DNA of 64,000 nucleotides from Ifrita kowaldi (taxonomy: Eukaryota > Chordata > Aves > Passeriformes > Cinclosomatidae), in assembly GCA_013398055.1 (NCBI GenBank), contig VZRS01014304.1:62001-126000 (forward strand). The letters are read 5' to 3'. Under the pieces are notes generated by a model. The model was not told where the DNA came from. It was given only the letters and a program-made list of their open reading frames with translations, and ran no database searches. A program made the translations under genes and the position numbers. This document shows positions 1 to 13,620 of this stretch, piece by piece; position 1 is the first letter of the stretch, and every line of letters starts with the position of its first letter.

Positions 1-3000
1 AGGGGACAGGCATCTCACCTTGGCACACCCTGCCAGGGCTGACTTGACACGACATGCAGAGCCTTTCATTTCTGAGTAGCACCATGTGCACACCACTGTT
101 TACACTTTTAAGAAGATGCCATCAAATAATGGGAAGCAGTTCTGCAGCTCGGTAATTGAATTCAGAGCAATCCATTCCTGAATGGAAAATTAATAACTTG
201 GCAACTTCAGACTTAACTTTTACTAACTCTTTCCCTAACACTCAAGAAACAATCCTCTTAAATGGCATGAAATAAAGAAAAATCTTAAGACTTACAAGAA
301 TTATGTTACTTGCACATCTTCCCAGTTCATGTGCATATCACATATTTATATTTCATATCCAGCATGTTTGTCCCAGAAATGTCCTAAAACACCTGCCTTT
401 AAGACAACAATAACACTCACAGTGAGCACTGTTTGCAGAAAGCATAGACACCATCCAACCTGGATAATTTCAATGTAGGCTAACCATACAGAAGTTCACA
501 CACACACAAAAAAAAATGTGAACCATGTTGCATTAATGGGTGAAGCGAGTTCATATGCCTGGGTTGGCATCAACAGAATAACTCTGTTGCCATTGCTCTC
601 ATTAATGCAGCAGTAGGGAAACTGTTCTCCATCACAACATCTCTTCAACACCTCAGATGAGCCACGTGTGTGTAAAAAAAGAAAGTCAAAAGCCTCACAG
701 CTCTTACCTCAGAAGAAATTTCATGGAAACTTTAGGAGTTTTCTACTGGAAAAATTGTTAAAAGCTCTTATCTTGGCATTCAGATAGGTCATACAGTCTT
801 GCTAAGCATCATTTTTTTGTCGACTCTGTACAACTAGAGCTGGGTAGTAAAGGTACATGGCAAATAAGTAGAAATATGTATAAGGGTAGTAAAAAAATAA
901 ATTGCTTGATTCGCTCTCTTGGAATTTACTCCCAACATTTACAGCAAACTGAATAATCAAGTGAGTAAAGCTGTACTTCAGACTTAGTATAAATTCAGCA
1001 CTAATCTGATTACAGAAATAATTCTTTTTCACGGGAAAGTAATATGTTGACTGAGATATAAAGCCCGAATATGCAGGGAAACAGAAACCAAGCACAAGAA
1101 AGCATATATCTGTCCTACAGATTAATTACAGGGAAGCACAAAACACAAAAAAACCTTTTCCCTTTCTGGAAAAAAAAAAAACCCAAACATGCAAACTGAG
1201 CATGAAATGGGAGTAATCCTGTTTGCTGAGAAGTATCACAGCAGGAACTCCAGAGAAAGTGGTTGACATGGCTGTCTTCACCAAGTGATCACACAGCCAC
1301 GGATGCCTTGCAGCACCCTGTGCATGTCACCCCACTGTAGCAAGATTGCCCCTTATGGCTTCAGCAATGATAAAGGAGAACTGTTCAGCAGTTTTCGTTT
1401 ATAGGGTTTCATCTCCTTTAGAGTTGGGATTTTTGATGGAATTTCGTTTTTACTGCTGTATTAAGAAACCTCAGACATTGTGCAAAATGCTTTCAGGAAC
1501 ATGGATTTGGGGTGAAAACTGCACAGGGCAGCAGTGGGGTGAGGGGAGAGGTGTCACTTCTCTCAACTGGGAAGCTTCTGTCCTGGTGTGAATGGTGCCC
1601 TTTGGCTTCAGGCACAAAGACAGACCCTGCTGGTGGCTCTCAACAGGGCGCAAGAAGACAGACCCCACTGGATGCCTTTTCTGCAGATCCCACACTGCCT
1701 TGTGGGCAAACAGGTCCACATGCTCTGGAGGACACCATGACTTGAACTGTACACACATCCATCCCAAATCTTCCAACTTGAGTTTTTTGTTCATCACCTT
1801 GCACTTGGTCTCTGAACAGTTTTGGGCAGCAGCAGCACCCTCACAGTTTGAACCTGCCATTGGCACAGGCTGGGCAGGGAAAGAAAGAAACAGGAACAGC
1901 TTTGAAAATGCCAGCATGGGTGGACCACACCTTCTGGTCTGGTGAGCAAAAGAACAAGCCTGCTTCCTGGGACTCTTTATTCAATGCTTTCTTCAATCTT
2001 ACACTTACTGCATTTTCTATGATTTTCAGTATATATATATATATAGATACATCACCATAAATACTCTGCTTACCCTTAATCACAGTTATTTTCATTCCCT
2101 CTGATGCCGTGGATCAAAAAGCCCTGTTTGTAGGCTAGATTGATACAATGGTGTGGGGGTGTACAACAAAAGTCCAACCCAGGATAGCTCAGCAAGGCCT
2201 GATGTGGCTCCTACCCCTGACTCAAGCACTGTACAGAGCACAGCTATGATATATGCTGGGAAACAGTCCTCAGACACCTACCAGGAGTGCATCACAGACA
2301 AAAGACTGGGAAATGTGCAAATCAAATCAGAAAGAGGATAGCTCAGATCGCAGATCTGCCAGCTGACAGAAGGCAGCCGAGCTGATGGCAACATACAAGT
2401 TAAAACCTCAACCCAGTTAGATGTTGATAGACATGGAGCAATCTCCAGAGAAACTGAAATGGTTGGATGGATGTCAGCATCACTTTGAGAGTCCCAGCCT
2501 CACTACTGATTTTTTTTTTGCAGCCCAGAAAAAGAGAAGAAAGTAATACAGTGAAGTAGAGGAGACTGCAGTCATTAAAGCATTTCTATATCTGCTCTGC
2601 ATTTTTCAGACCTCAAGGAAATCTCTGTCAGGGAAATTTGAGACTTTTGGGAAGAATATCTCATATAATGGTGGGAAAGAGCCTGTAATTTCACAGTAAG
2701 GCAGGATCTGATAATCTTTTACTAAATGTGATTTAACTTAAATTATCTCATTAAATGCTCTTCTTATTATTGTCCATTGTTAGGCAGCAATAGGTATCTG
2801 GGGCACTGCTGTATGGTTCCCCATGAAAAACTTAGTGATGTGGAAAATCTGTGTGTATTTTTAGTGTAATATCTTTTAATGACACATTTACTGTGGTCCT
2901 TGAGTACAGGATCACAGCACATGAACCAGGCTTGTTTGCCTGCTTGCTTGCTTCCTTCCTTCCATCTTGTCCTGTTCCTGCCTGGCAGGGATCATGCCAG

Positions 3001-5540
3001 CCTCAGGAACTGACTCTGGTTGCAGACCTTCTTTAGAAACATGATTCACAGCTGTTGGGAATCTATATTACCAAAAATATGCACCCCCAGCACTTTACAG
3101 AGCATTTAGACCTTTGCATACCTGTCAAGGAAGCAGACTGTAGCTTATCCTAAATTCAAATGCTCTCTAAAACTTTGAGAAGCCTTGACATTAAATAAAC
3201 ACCCCTTGAGTTTCAAAGACACCTAATAGACAGTCATCCATTAAACATGCTTGTAAAATGCTTTCCTGTACATAACTGAATATCCTAAATGCTATTTAAA
3301 CTGTGCTTAATTAATTTCCAGTTTTGTTGATCTCCCCAATACAAAGGCAATGTCTGTTCATGACTAGGAACCATAACAGGGGCTTATTTCAAAGTCTCAG
3401 GGTTTTCTTATGTCTTTCGTATTATTCAGAATCTCTGTGTTGTGAGGGAGATTAAACTACACCTGAACTTTGCAAGAAAATACATTGCAATAGGAATAAT
3501 TAATGTTTCACTGTAAAAAGGTTTGAAACCTGTTTGGAGCCAGGTAGCATCTGCCCAACGCCCCAGTTTATTCTGCCTTGTATTTGTTCACCCAAAGCAC
3601 AGACAAGAAGAGCAAACTGGGAAGCTCTGAACGGCTGCAGCAGGGATGAGCCCCCCTCTCGGGTGGGCCACCACCGCTCTCTTCAGAAGCTTTGATGCAC
3701 AGCAGGACGTGGTGAGTTTGCAGAGCACCTGCAAGAAGGATGAAAATTAAATTTATGGTTTATATCTGTTGCCTTTAGTCCTGCTTGGGGCTGGCTCCCC
3801 AGGAAAATCCCTGTTCCAGGCCCTGCTCCTCATCCCATTGGAGTGCTCAGCAAGGTGATGGCAGCACATGTAGCCCTGGTGTTTTGCAGGGCTCCCTGAT
3901 GTGGTTTGCAGGGTGAGCAGGAGAGGACACAGGCCTGTGAAATTCAGCCTGGCATCTGTCTGAGTCAGCTCCCAAGGGAAGGACAACGGTGTCTCTTCCA
4001 CTATTCTCTTAAAGTGGCCACTAATTCAGAGCCAAACCAGACCTCACCTGTAAGAGACATGGCTGTTAGGGCCTCAAAAATCACATGCTGTCAGGGGCCA
4101 AAGAGGGAAAGTGAGCTGAGCCTCATTGCGTGGTGGAAAGGAGGCCTCAGTGTCTTGAAGGGACCTGTCCCCCAAACTGAAAGCTTGCAGCACCTGACCT
4201 ACAAAAGTGTTTGAAGTCCTTGTCAAAGTCTGGTGGGCAGCTCTCCTCCCAGGTAATTGTGCTCTTTTACCCATCAAACCACCTCCCAAGTTCTGGTGTA
4301 TGCAAGAAATGCAAGAGTTCTCTTGATAGGATTATTTATATTTATATTTCTTTATAAACAGGTCAGAAAACTGAAAAAAACTCAACAGCTACAAAAATCC
4401 CATGACAGTAAGGGAGCAAAGCAATTCATCACATTACATTTTTATATTTATACAGCTCTGCAATAATATCACAAAGAGGAAATATAAAAAGCAGTCCATA
4501 TAATTCACATGTTAATAGCCCACATATTCCAGAAAGGAAAAAAAAGAGAGGGGATAACATTGCCAGAGAACAGGCATGAAAGGTCAAGGCAGATCAAGCT
4601 GCTGGCAATCATCAAACACAAAAGAAACACCATAGAAACTTGTATTTAAAGAAGAATCAAACAACAGTAAAGAATGTTAATGAAAACCAGGTAGGCATTT
4701 CATTTCCCTGAATGAAAAGTGCTTTTCAAATGTGTTTATCCTCAGACAAAAAGAAGAGAGAGAGTGCAGAGAAGTGGTGTCCTTGCAAAACCTCAGCAGA
4801 GCTCAGACTGCAGTAGGATGGCCTCTGAAGTTAAGCAGGACAGGGGGCTGAATTCTGCCTCCTTTTTCGTCTTTGCCTGCACCTTTTGCTCACATTTTGT
4901 ATGTGTAAGTCCCAGGAAGCATCGATGGAGAAAACCAGAAGGATGTAAACTTGCTGCTAAGTCATCAGGACAAACTCTGCTCGTCTCATCTTTGGCAGCC
5001 TGATTTTGCAGGGCTGTGTCCAAACCGTCATTGCTATTCATCTCACAGCTGTGCTTCAGAACTTTCACCTGCAAATGGGATTACAAATGCAATCATTAGT
5101 ACAGATTCCCCAAGAAGCTTTCACAGTATTACAATTAGATTTCCCATTCTAGCAGCATCTAAATCAATATGATATGATTAGTTACTCTCGTGGATTACAT
5201 GCTGCTGTACAAAACCTTCACACACAGAAATCTGAGTAATTTAATCAGGCAGTAATGGATTCTGGGAATGCTCCCACTGTCCAGAAACTTAAAATCATTC
5301 TGTCTCTATAATAATTTGCCATTATGCACCTGAAGCTAAATTGCCTGACATACCTGACAGTGGACAGCAGTGATTAAAACAGGTCACATCTCATCAGCCA
5401 AAGTGGCAACTCCCTCTGAATTCACTCTGAAAACAGAATTTGAGGGAGAAAAAAAAAAAACCAAAAAACCTTTACTTGTTTTTCCTGGGCTATAACTTGG
5501 GTTTTAAGCTGTCTTTTTAAATACATCTATGTGTGTATTT
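1..5540. other. Intergenic, no gene seen
   Basis: Short overlapping frames on both strands (up to 148 codons at 1471-1917) without domains or conserved-looking residues. A TGCT/TTCC simple stretch lies at about 2935-2968 and A-runs at about 1170 and 5450. Nothing else recognised. Confidence 0.6.
2030..2045. repeat. (TA)8 microsatellite
   Basis: Uninterrupted TA dinucleotide run. Confidence 0.95.
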
Positions 5541-5568
5541 GTGTGTGTGTGAGAGAGAGAGAGAGAGA
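5541..5568. repeat. Compound (GT)n(GA)n microsatellite
   Basis: Five GT units at 5541-5550 followed by about nine GA units to 5568, preceded by a shorter GT run at about 5531-5536. Confidence 0.95.
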
Positions 5569-8476
5569 AAGACAGTGTAAGTGATACCCCTTTCTCATTA
5601 TTTGAGTCAAGGTGAGAGGAATATATGAACTAATGCTCCTGGGAAAATGCAGCAGACCAAGGCAGAAATGAGCACATCATTTTATTTCTCTGAAGGTGCT
5701 CAGCACTGCTGAGCAAGATATGGGGAAGGAGGAACCTTTCTGGAAGGGTCTTGAAAGAAAAGAGTCCTTGGCTGCCACTGTCAGCAGCTCACAGGAGAGA
5801 GCAATGCTGTGCAAAGGAACCTGAACTGCTGATAGCTGCTGTTCAGGAAAGGATTTGCACCTCATGTTTCCCCAGCGTGGATAAACAGCTCAGCCCCCCA
5901 CCTCTGAGCTGCAGCTGCTCTCCTCTGCAGCCATCCTGGGATTGCAAACAGCCCTGAAAATCAAACCACCATGCTCGGCGCCGCAAGGGCTGCTGACGGT
6001 GGCGAGGGGAAAACACACAAACCCATGAATGGAGAAACAGCTACAGCTTCATTTGAAAAATTGGGCCTGTGTATATCTAGGCAGAAAATACTCAGAAATG
6101 TGCTGCTGCTCATCTCTTATCCTACCAACGTGCAACAGCTTATGCCTAAGAAACACAAGCCGTTATGTTACTGTTGAGGACATTCCTTTGTTTTACGGCA
6201 CAGTTGCACTGAAATGGTCCTGGCCCATAGTGCCTGGGGACTCCTACTTTTGAGGACGATTTTTCCTATGGTAAATTGATACTTCAAAAAGCCAGTCGGC
6301 AAGAAAAGAAAGGAAAATAGCTACCCATGGCAACTTTTCTAAGCAATAATCGCCAGTGAACTCTGCCCTCATTATAAAACTCTACATAGCCTGACATAAA
6401 AAAGCCCCATGATGCACACAGACTTTTCACCTCTATATTCCCCATAATAGTCTCATCTATGTTACTCTGTTCACATATGCTGACCAGTGGCAGTGTTACT
6501 CTACATCTTTTTAGGGGTAAGGTGTGGTCTGTGTGCTGAGCCAGGAGTGGAGTGTGCCAGAGCTGCTCTGTGCCCAGAGATACCATAGCACCAGCAGCGC
6601 CACATGTCGTGGCACCACCAAAATCCCACTAGCACTGCTGGGCACATCAGTCCTCCTGACAAGAGGCTGTTATAAAAATCTCTTCTTAATTCTTTACTGG
6701 AGGTGCTGAAGGAAATCTGTGGAGGCCATTAACTGAAGCAGGTGGCATTTGGGCAGGGGGAGGAGGGTGCTGGCAAGCACCTGGTCATGGCCACTCGTTC
6801 ACCCATCCTGTGCAGCCCACAGCCCACACTGAAAGGAAGGGCTGACATTTTCTGCAGGCTGGAGATTGGACCACTGCATTACCATTAATAAACAATAAAG
6901 CTATTAAGGCATATTAAAGCTTGGCAATGAACTTGTCAAAATGGATGATCTATAAATCAATATAAACAGCGGTGACAGGCAGTAATTGAATTCCAGTGGT
7001 CCCTCATAACATGCTAAATATGAAGGGACATGACATGCTGAAAATAAAGTAAGAAAGCTGAAAAATTGATAGCATTAACGTTCTCCTGGTGAAACGTGGC
7101 ATCACTTTAGCCCTTAATGGGGATCAAACTGTGAATACGTATTGACTTCTTCTTTTAAAACAAGAAAATGGCCACATATATCTGAGACTTCCCAATTTAG
7201 AAATGGCTGCTCAGAAAGTTCACAGCCACGCTGGATGTCACTGCCACAGAGCAGCAGACAGAGCCCTCCTCCAATGGGTTCATTAGCAGGACTTCTTGCT
7301 TTACTTGGGTAGGAAGAAGGATGGGGTTTGTACAATCCAGAAAGCCTCTGAAGTTGATTCATCCATTTTCATCTTCCATAAAGGACCAGCAAAAGCCCAT
7401 TGGGCAGGAGAAGTTAATGGTAGCATGCTGCCAGGCTCGGGTGGCTACGTATCTTTCAAATTCAAATATAACAAGCCAGGTCTCAAATATCAGCAGAGAT
7501 CGAGACAATCAGAATGGAAAGAAATTGGTGAAGTCGCAGCAAGCCTTTTAATGTAGATTCAAGTGACAGCAAATAAATCATGACAGCTTCTGTGGATGGA
7601 ACCAGGGCCTCATTCTTTATTTTCTCTTGATGTGCTCCACTCATTGAAGCCTTTCTTAGACGATTTTCTCAATTAAGCCCTATGCCACTGGAGTTCAGAA
7701 AATGCTGAAATGGATGGTTCAGACATCTTACTGAGAGTTATTTTCTCTATGCCACCTCACTGATGGGCAGAGAGCACCTGTATTCAAAAATCATGGGAGG
7801 TATTTGCATTTCAAGGGTGTCTCTGGGCACAGAGAGGGAAAGCTATAAAAGAATTACGTAAATGAGTGTCCATGTATGAGTGGTGGCCTGCTAATAAGGT
7901 CCTGAGTGGTTAAGAGCAGCAGAGATGGGACAGGGACTGGTCACCAGTGCAGAATCACTGCAAAAGCCAGAGCAGTGGATATGCCTGACTTGGCTACCAC
8001 CACTGGGCTAAAACTGCTGCATGGATAAAGTCCCAATTTAACAAGAGGTAGAACTTCATTAGGGCCACTCTGCACCATTGTGTCTTGAAAACAGCCCATG
8101 TTTGGAAGAGAGACAGGTGGGGGGGAGATGTTTTCTGAGAGTTACTCTGTTTTGACACAAAATTTAACATTAAAATGGAAAAAAACCCATACGAAACAGA
8201 TCAAGGAGGCAGCACTTTTTCCTTTTAAATATAATTTACCCTTTGAGATCTGCCAAGACTCATCTTACCTATCTGATGTGCATTCTGTCTTCAGATTTGC
8301 TGAGCGTGTACTGATATAACATGAAAGGTTAAGGAAACCCTGATAAAAAGTGTAAAACCTTCAGAGATGATCTGTAGAAATGTGGGACATGCATCATCCA
8401 TACCCTGCGTGGCAACTGGTGAAGCAGGTCTCAAACAAAACAATTTTGCCTGTGGGGATATTGAGGGTGCCAGTAT
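5569..8476. other. Intergenic, no gene seen
   Basis: AT-rich around 6860-7090 with several TAAT/ATTA cores and no repeat texture, a possible conserved non-coding element. An X-box-like GCTACC-CAT-GGCAAC is at 6320-6334. No coding evidence. Confidence 0.5.
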
Positions 8477-8540
8477 CCAGTATCCCTGCCAACTCTTGCA
8501 CACCATTTCCAGTATCCCTGCCAACTCTTGCACACCATTT
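8477..8540. repeat. Exact 32-bp tandem duplication
   Basis: Two adjacent identical 32-bp copies (8477-8508 and 8509-8540) beginning ccagtatccctgcc and ending cacaccattt. No mismatch between copies, so the duplication is probably young. Confidence 0.97.
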
Positions 8541-8894
8541 CCCCCCATGCCATCCCAAACTCCTCAATCAGGAGCTGTGTGTTACCTTCCTGTGCCTTTA
8601 AACCTGCAGGAGGCTGGGAAGCATGGTGTGCACTAATAGTACTGGCTTTAACTAACAGGACAGCTCTGACACATTGTCTACTGAAATAGATGAACTTGCC
8701 TTGACTTTTCCCTGTATTTGCATCATCCTTAATTATTCCTACATGGAGATTTTTTACTGTCATTTAAAATATGAGAATTTAGTCAACTGAATGCAGTGCT
8801 GATTAGCTCAGTATTGTAATTGTGCTTCATGAACACCTACTGCTTGTATGTTACAGCTCTCCAAATTCCCATTACACTAATAATCTAGGTTTTA

Positions 8895-8918
8895 TGATAC
8901 TTCAGAACTGAAGTATCA
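8895..8918. repeat. Perfect palindrome, 11-bp arms with AA centre
   Basis: TGATACTTCAG, then AA, then CTGAAGTATCA. The arms are exact reverse complements and could extrude as a hairpin. No flanking transposon ends are recognisable. Confidence 0.95.
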
Positions 8919-11900
8919 AAAAACTATGATGTAAGTGGAAGAACTCACAGTGGCAATTTACAAAAGAGCTCATATGGGTTATTATGAAAGCAACAAAAAA
9001 CCAAAACAAGTGAGCCTGTTTGCAAAATCCAGAGAGTCTGCTGACCTGTGAGAACAAGTAAAACCAGATATGACATGGCGATAGCTTCACTGCCTACAGC
9101 ATGTCACCATGCTGGGTTCAGGGCTATGTACTTGTTCTTCAGTGTAGATGGAAGAAATCCAGCCCTCTCCACTCAGATTTCCTTTCTGCAGCACCTGTGG
9201 GGGAAGAGAAGCAGCGTGTTGTGATCGTGTTAATACACTGTTCACATTTCCATTTGTTGTTTTCTCAGTCACTACGCTCAGAGAAAGGTTTTGTACCGTA
9301 AGAGAAACCTTTACTCCCCAAATACTTGCACCCCAGGGAAATTACAACATAAGCATCTCAGTCACTGCTTTATTTGGTTCTTGTGTAGTGTAATTTTACT
9401 AGACCTGTTGTGCTCAAGCAAAGCAAGACACAAACCTGCTCTACAGAGCTAGGGAGCAGAAAATTGCTCCACCGACCTTGCACTGCTGTGCACCAGCTCC
9501 CTGTCTGTGTGTCCTTTGCAGCAGTCCACACCTGGGGCCAGGAAAGAGGCATGGTAGAAAGAAAAATGGCATAAAATAAAGAGACCAGTGTTCAAATGAA
9601 GGCTTATAAGGAATAATGTGATAAATCTGTCTGTGCTTCATCTGTACTTGGAACAAAACCAGGAAACAAGTTATTTTTTACGGGAATGCGCCACCTCATT
9701 TTCTTATGAAATAATCATCTCCTTGCAGGAGAGGGATTTCCCTGGGGGATCTTGGTAGTGAGGAAGGCACTAGGAACCTTTCCAAAAGCTGTAGTTCCCT
9801 AGGCAAAGCTTCCTCTTCTCAGCCCCAACCCAAGTCCTAACTCATTTGTGACCCTTACTCTATATCTATCCCTAATCCTCACCCTTCTCTAGCCCTTTTA
9901 CTAGAGGAAAAGAAAGACTGCTTTTTTTTTTTTTTCTAATGTGAGTCTGGGAGAACTGCCCAACCCATGTTTAGGGTTAGGGTTGAAAGAGAAATGCCAG
10001 TACACCCATGGCAGTGAGACTGAAATGGGCTTGCACAGGGGAAGCAGACACTTCAGAGATGGTAACTGTGAGAAGTATTTAGCACGGGTAATGGCCAGAG
10101 GAAAACTGCCAATGGTTCAGCCACAGTTGGTTTAGGGTTAATAGTAAGTTTAGGGTTAAGAGAACAATAAAGTTTTATTTGCAGTGGGGCTGAAAAAGAG
10201 CAGCAAAAAGAGATCAAAGAATGCAGCAGCAAAATATTTCAGGTTCATCTGTCACACTAATTCTCACCAGCTACTAGTGAGGTGGTGAGGAATGAGTGAC
10301 ACATTGCTTAGATGCACCTCTGAACCCAGTGATGCCTCCTGACAGAGCAAAACACCTCCCAGGGGCCAGATACCCTTTCTCCAGCACTGGTCAATGCACA
10401 AAGGACTGAGATTAAGAAACAAGAGTAGTTTTCTTTCAGTATTGGTTAAAGACTGATTATTCACAAACCGCACTCTCTCTAATATCTGACCAATAGCCAG
10501 CACTAGATCTGGCTCCTGAGTCAAACACACCATGTTCTTGAAAATACAATACCAAAAAAGATGTTTTGCTGAAAGTGCCTAAAATGGAGCCTGACAGAAG
10601 GAAAATAGATGCTACCCAGACACAAACTGTGCTGAAACACATTTCTGGTTGTCCCTAGGCTCATTATTTTTCCCGTATTTAAGAATAGCAGTGTTTGGTG
10701 TCACCAGTCTCTGGAGGCTGCCTAACCAGAGCCTGCTACTGCTCATCTGCGCAGGTGCAAAGGAGTGGTACAAGGCTACTTTCACTGTCTCCATGGCTGC
10801 TCCTGCATATCAAAGACCTACTGACAAAAGCAAGACGTTTGATTCTTGCCAGCAGAAAGTACTTGTGATCTTATTGTTCCCTGGACATGAGGACAAATAG
10901 GTATTTACTGTGAACCACAGACTCACTGCCAGAAATTAAAGGCCTTTGGTGGTTATGAATGTAAATACACGTGCCTTCTTGAGATGAGACTCACAGATTC
11001 CAGGAACTGCTTCCCGCTTTACATTTTGCGCGAGTAGTCAACCCTGAGCTTGACAAATACAGTTTGAAGAGCATCCTCTTTCTTCCCTTCCTCTCCATGA
11101 TTGCTAGGCAAGGCATGGGGAAAGCAGGCTGAGTCCAACTGTGGCAAAACCCTTGAGAGGATATGCAAAGCCATCTTTTTGATTACGTAATCCTTCTGCA
11201 AGCCCTTTGCCACTAAAATATGATTAAATGCAGTGGCCAGGAGGAGTTCACCTTTAGAAAATGACACTTACAAGAAATCACTTCCCAAACAGATACTTGC
11301 CTGAGTCCCTGAGATGAAGAAGAGGTTTGATGGATAAGAAGGCAATATTAAAACGTCTCCTCACATAAGAAAACAGAATGAGAGCAATCATCAGAATTTA
11401 TCAGCCTGAGAGGAGCAGAGTGTTTTCTTGGCACTGAAGGGACCCAATACACTAAACCGAAACCAGAGCACAGGCTCATAGAAGAAAGAGACAGATGTCT
11501 CTGCCACATAAATACCACATAAATGAACTTTCTGGAAAGGGGGTCCTATTTAAATGCACACCAGAATGACATCTGAGAAAGACATAACCAAACAAAGCAG
11601 AGCGTGAAGTTGGTATCAGCACTGCACCTGCAGCAATTTTTGAAGGGTAGTGGTCCATCTGCCAACCATGCTCGGGGGCTATGGCTTCGATATTTTGGAT
11701 CTTCTTCTTTGCAAAGCCCCAGTCATCTCCTCTTAACAACTGAATCAACACCCATGTACTTACAAATCACCCATTTTTAATCCATTCAGGCCAAAATGTT
11801 GTCCAGACTCATCAAAATCCTGCCTCCTGAGGGCAACAGGAGCTTCCTGGTGAAAACAGGAGTGAGCTGTGGCTCAGGGGGAGCTGTGTCCCAGGAAGAC

Positions 11901-13384
11901 ACTCCTATATCCATGAGACATCCCAATGCACAGCAGAGATATAACACTGCCACAGTTCCAGGAAATGCTCAGAAAGTAAGCAATGTCCTGAGAATGCCAG
12001 GCAGGATACCTCTCTTTTGATAATATGCCAAATATAAAAGCACAACCCTAAATTTTCTTTTATGAAGATAAATTGAGTCTTACATCAAATCAGACTTGAG
12101 CCCAAACATGACTTTTACATGTCTGCTGAACGTAAAATATAAAACATGAATATAAAACAATATAAAACATTCAGTTTCCTAAGAGAGAGATACAGACTAT
12201 GTAGGTCTTCCTTGGATGTAGAGGGGCAGAAAGGAGTAATGCAAAGACCAAGGCTTTGCAACAGCAGCCTGGGTGAAACAGACCATGGGAAGAATGGCTT
12301 AGCAGCTCTTCATGTTAGAATAAGCTCTTAGAGCATGCAGGCATCACTGGAGGAGGTCAAATACAAACCTCTCCTTGGGAACGGGTCAGCTGACATCATA
12401 GCCATCTATGTTAACCCCTGGCACTGATAAGCCTATTTCCCACTCCCTGGAAAAGCAGTCTGCAAATATCGTCAGGCCTGACCTACTTCTGCCTCCTTAG
12501 CTGCAAATTTCAGTGATTGGAGCTTTTCTGTGCTGGGTTTCTTCCAGCAAAATGTCAGACTTTTCTACCTTGCTCTTCAGAGGCATCAAGTAAGTCCAAG
12601 GTCCCAAAATGTGTTCCTCTGAGCTGGAGAGGAGAGGGAGGGATGAGCTGTGGTGTGGGAGGGCACCCAGCATGCTGTGTGTTCATGACATTAAATAAGT
12701 GGCACTGGCAGAAAGGAGTGATGTTTTCAAGGCACGGCTTGCACATCTGGATGAAGGCAGACTGCTTTTCACAGGCAGGCAATAGCTTTGTAAAGAGATA
12801 TGGAAACCTGAGCAACATGCTTAACAGCACATTTATTCAGTGAGAAGTTTTATACAAATGTCATGTGTGTTGAACTCATTTTAGTGCTCTGAAGGCTGAG
12901 AGGGGATGGAGTGAATAGGTAAGGTCACCGGATAACTCCAGAGAAAGTCTTATTGCTGCAGCTCAAAAGCATTATGTTCTTTTTTACTGCTGAGCGCTGC
13001 CTTCTGAGCAAGAATATTCAGGGAAATCTAGTGGAATGCAGAAAGTTTTGGCCCTCAGCTCTTCCAAGGATACGTCACCTCTTTGTCCCAGTCATTAGGA
13101 ATTAGGCTGCAATTGATACAGTCATTTGGGGAGTTAGAGTAAGATAATGAATTAATTAGTTTTAGTTTTTTATTTCATCACTGTGACTTGATCATTAATC
13201 ATTTCTTAACAGGATTTTTTTTAATCCCCCTACAGTCATACAAATTGAACACCAAATTTAAATGGAGCGGTAACATTGCATCCTAGTCAGAAGTAAGGAA
13301 AAACCTCCAACTGCATATCTCTATGAAACAGAAGTAGCTGTACCATGTTAATATTATGAATTTTCCTATTAATAAATAGCTCAG
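8919..13384. other. Intergenic, no gene seen
   Basis: Apart from the telomere-like motifs and a T15-type run near 9922, I see only short chance frames. AT-rich TAAT-containing sequence at about 13100-13210 resembles non-coding regulatory DNA but has no specific signature. Confidence 0.55.
9970..10160 (+). repeat. Short interstitial telomere-like motifs
   Basis: TTTAGGGTTAGGGTT at 9970-9984, TTTAGGGTTA at 10131-10140 and TTTAGGGTTAAG at 10149-10160. Upstream, about 9820-9880, is a C-rich stretch with CCTAA and CCCTAA-like pieces. These are far too short and scattered for a true interstitial telomere array. Confidence 0.5.
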
Positions 13385-13433
13385 AAAAAAAACCCAAAAA
13401 AAACCCCCAAAAAAAACCCCAAAAAAACCCCCC
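13385..13433. repeat. Quasi-periodic A8/C3-6 tract
   Basis: Four units of seven or eight A followed by three to six C: A8C3, A8C5, A8C4, A7C6. On the minus strand this is four G-runs separated by T7-8, a long-loop G-quadruplex candidate. Confidence 0.95.
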
Positions 13434-13465
13434 ATGCCATTAACTGAAGCATGCCTTAACTGAAG
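13433..13465. repeat. Imperfect 16/17-bp tandem duplication
   Basis: catgccattaactgaag (13433-13449) is followed directly by catgccttaactgaag (13450-13465), identical apart from one deleted base. It abuts the A/C tract. Confidence 0.9.
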
Positions 13466-13614
13466 AATTCCTACAAGATCCGTCTCCTCAGCTCTTTATT
13501 ATCCTGTTTCCATAATGCAAGTGAGAATACAAGTGCAGGCCCTTAACAAGGTATATTTTTCTGCTATGCTGTGTTCAATGCTATATAAAATGCACCATCT
13601 TTGAAAAGGAGCAT

Positions 13615-13620
13615 GAGCTC
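13615..13620. repeat. Target-site duplication, left copy of the solo LTR
   Basis: GAGCTC directly abuts the LTR end and pairs with GAGGTC at 14216-14221 (5 of 6 bases identical). Confidence 0.7.

Noticed and set aside
1471..1917. 148-codon minus-strand open frame
   Set aside because: Overlapped by open frames on the opposite strand, with no domain, no splice-site context and no repeat-protein similarity; consistent with chance.
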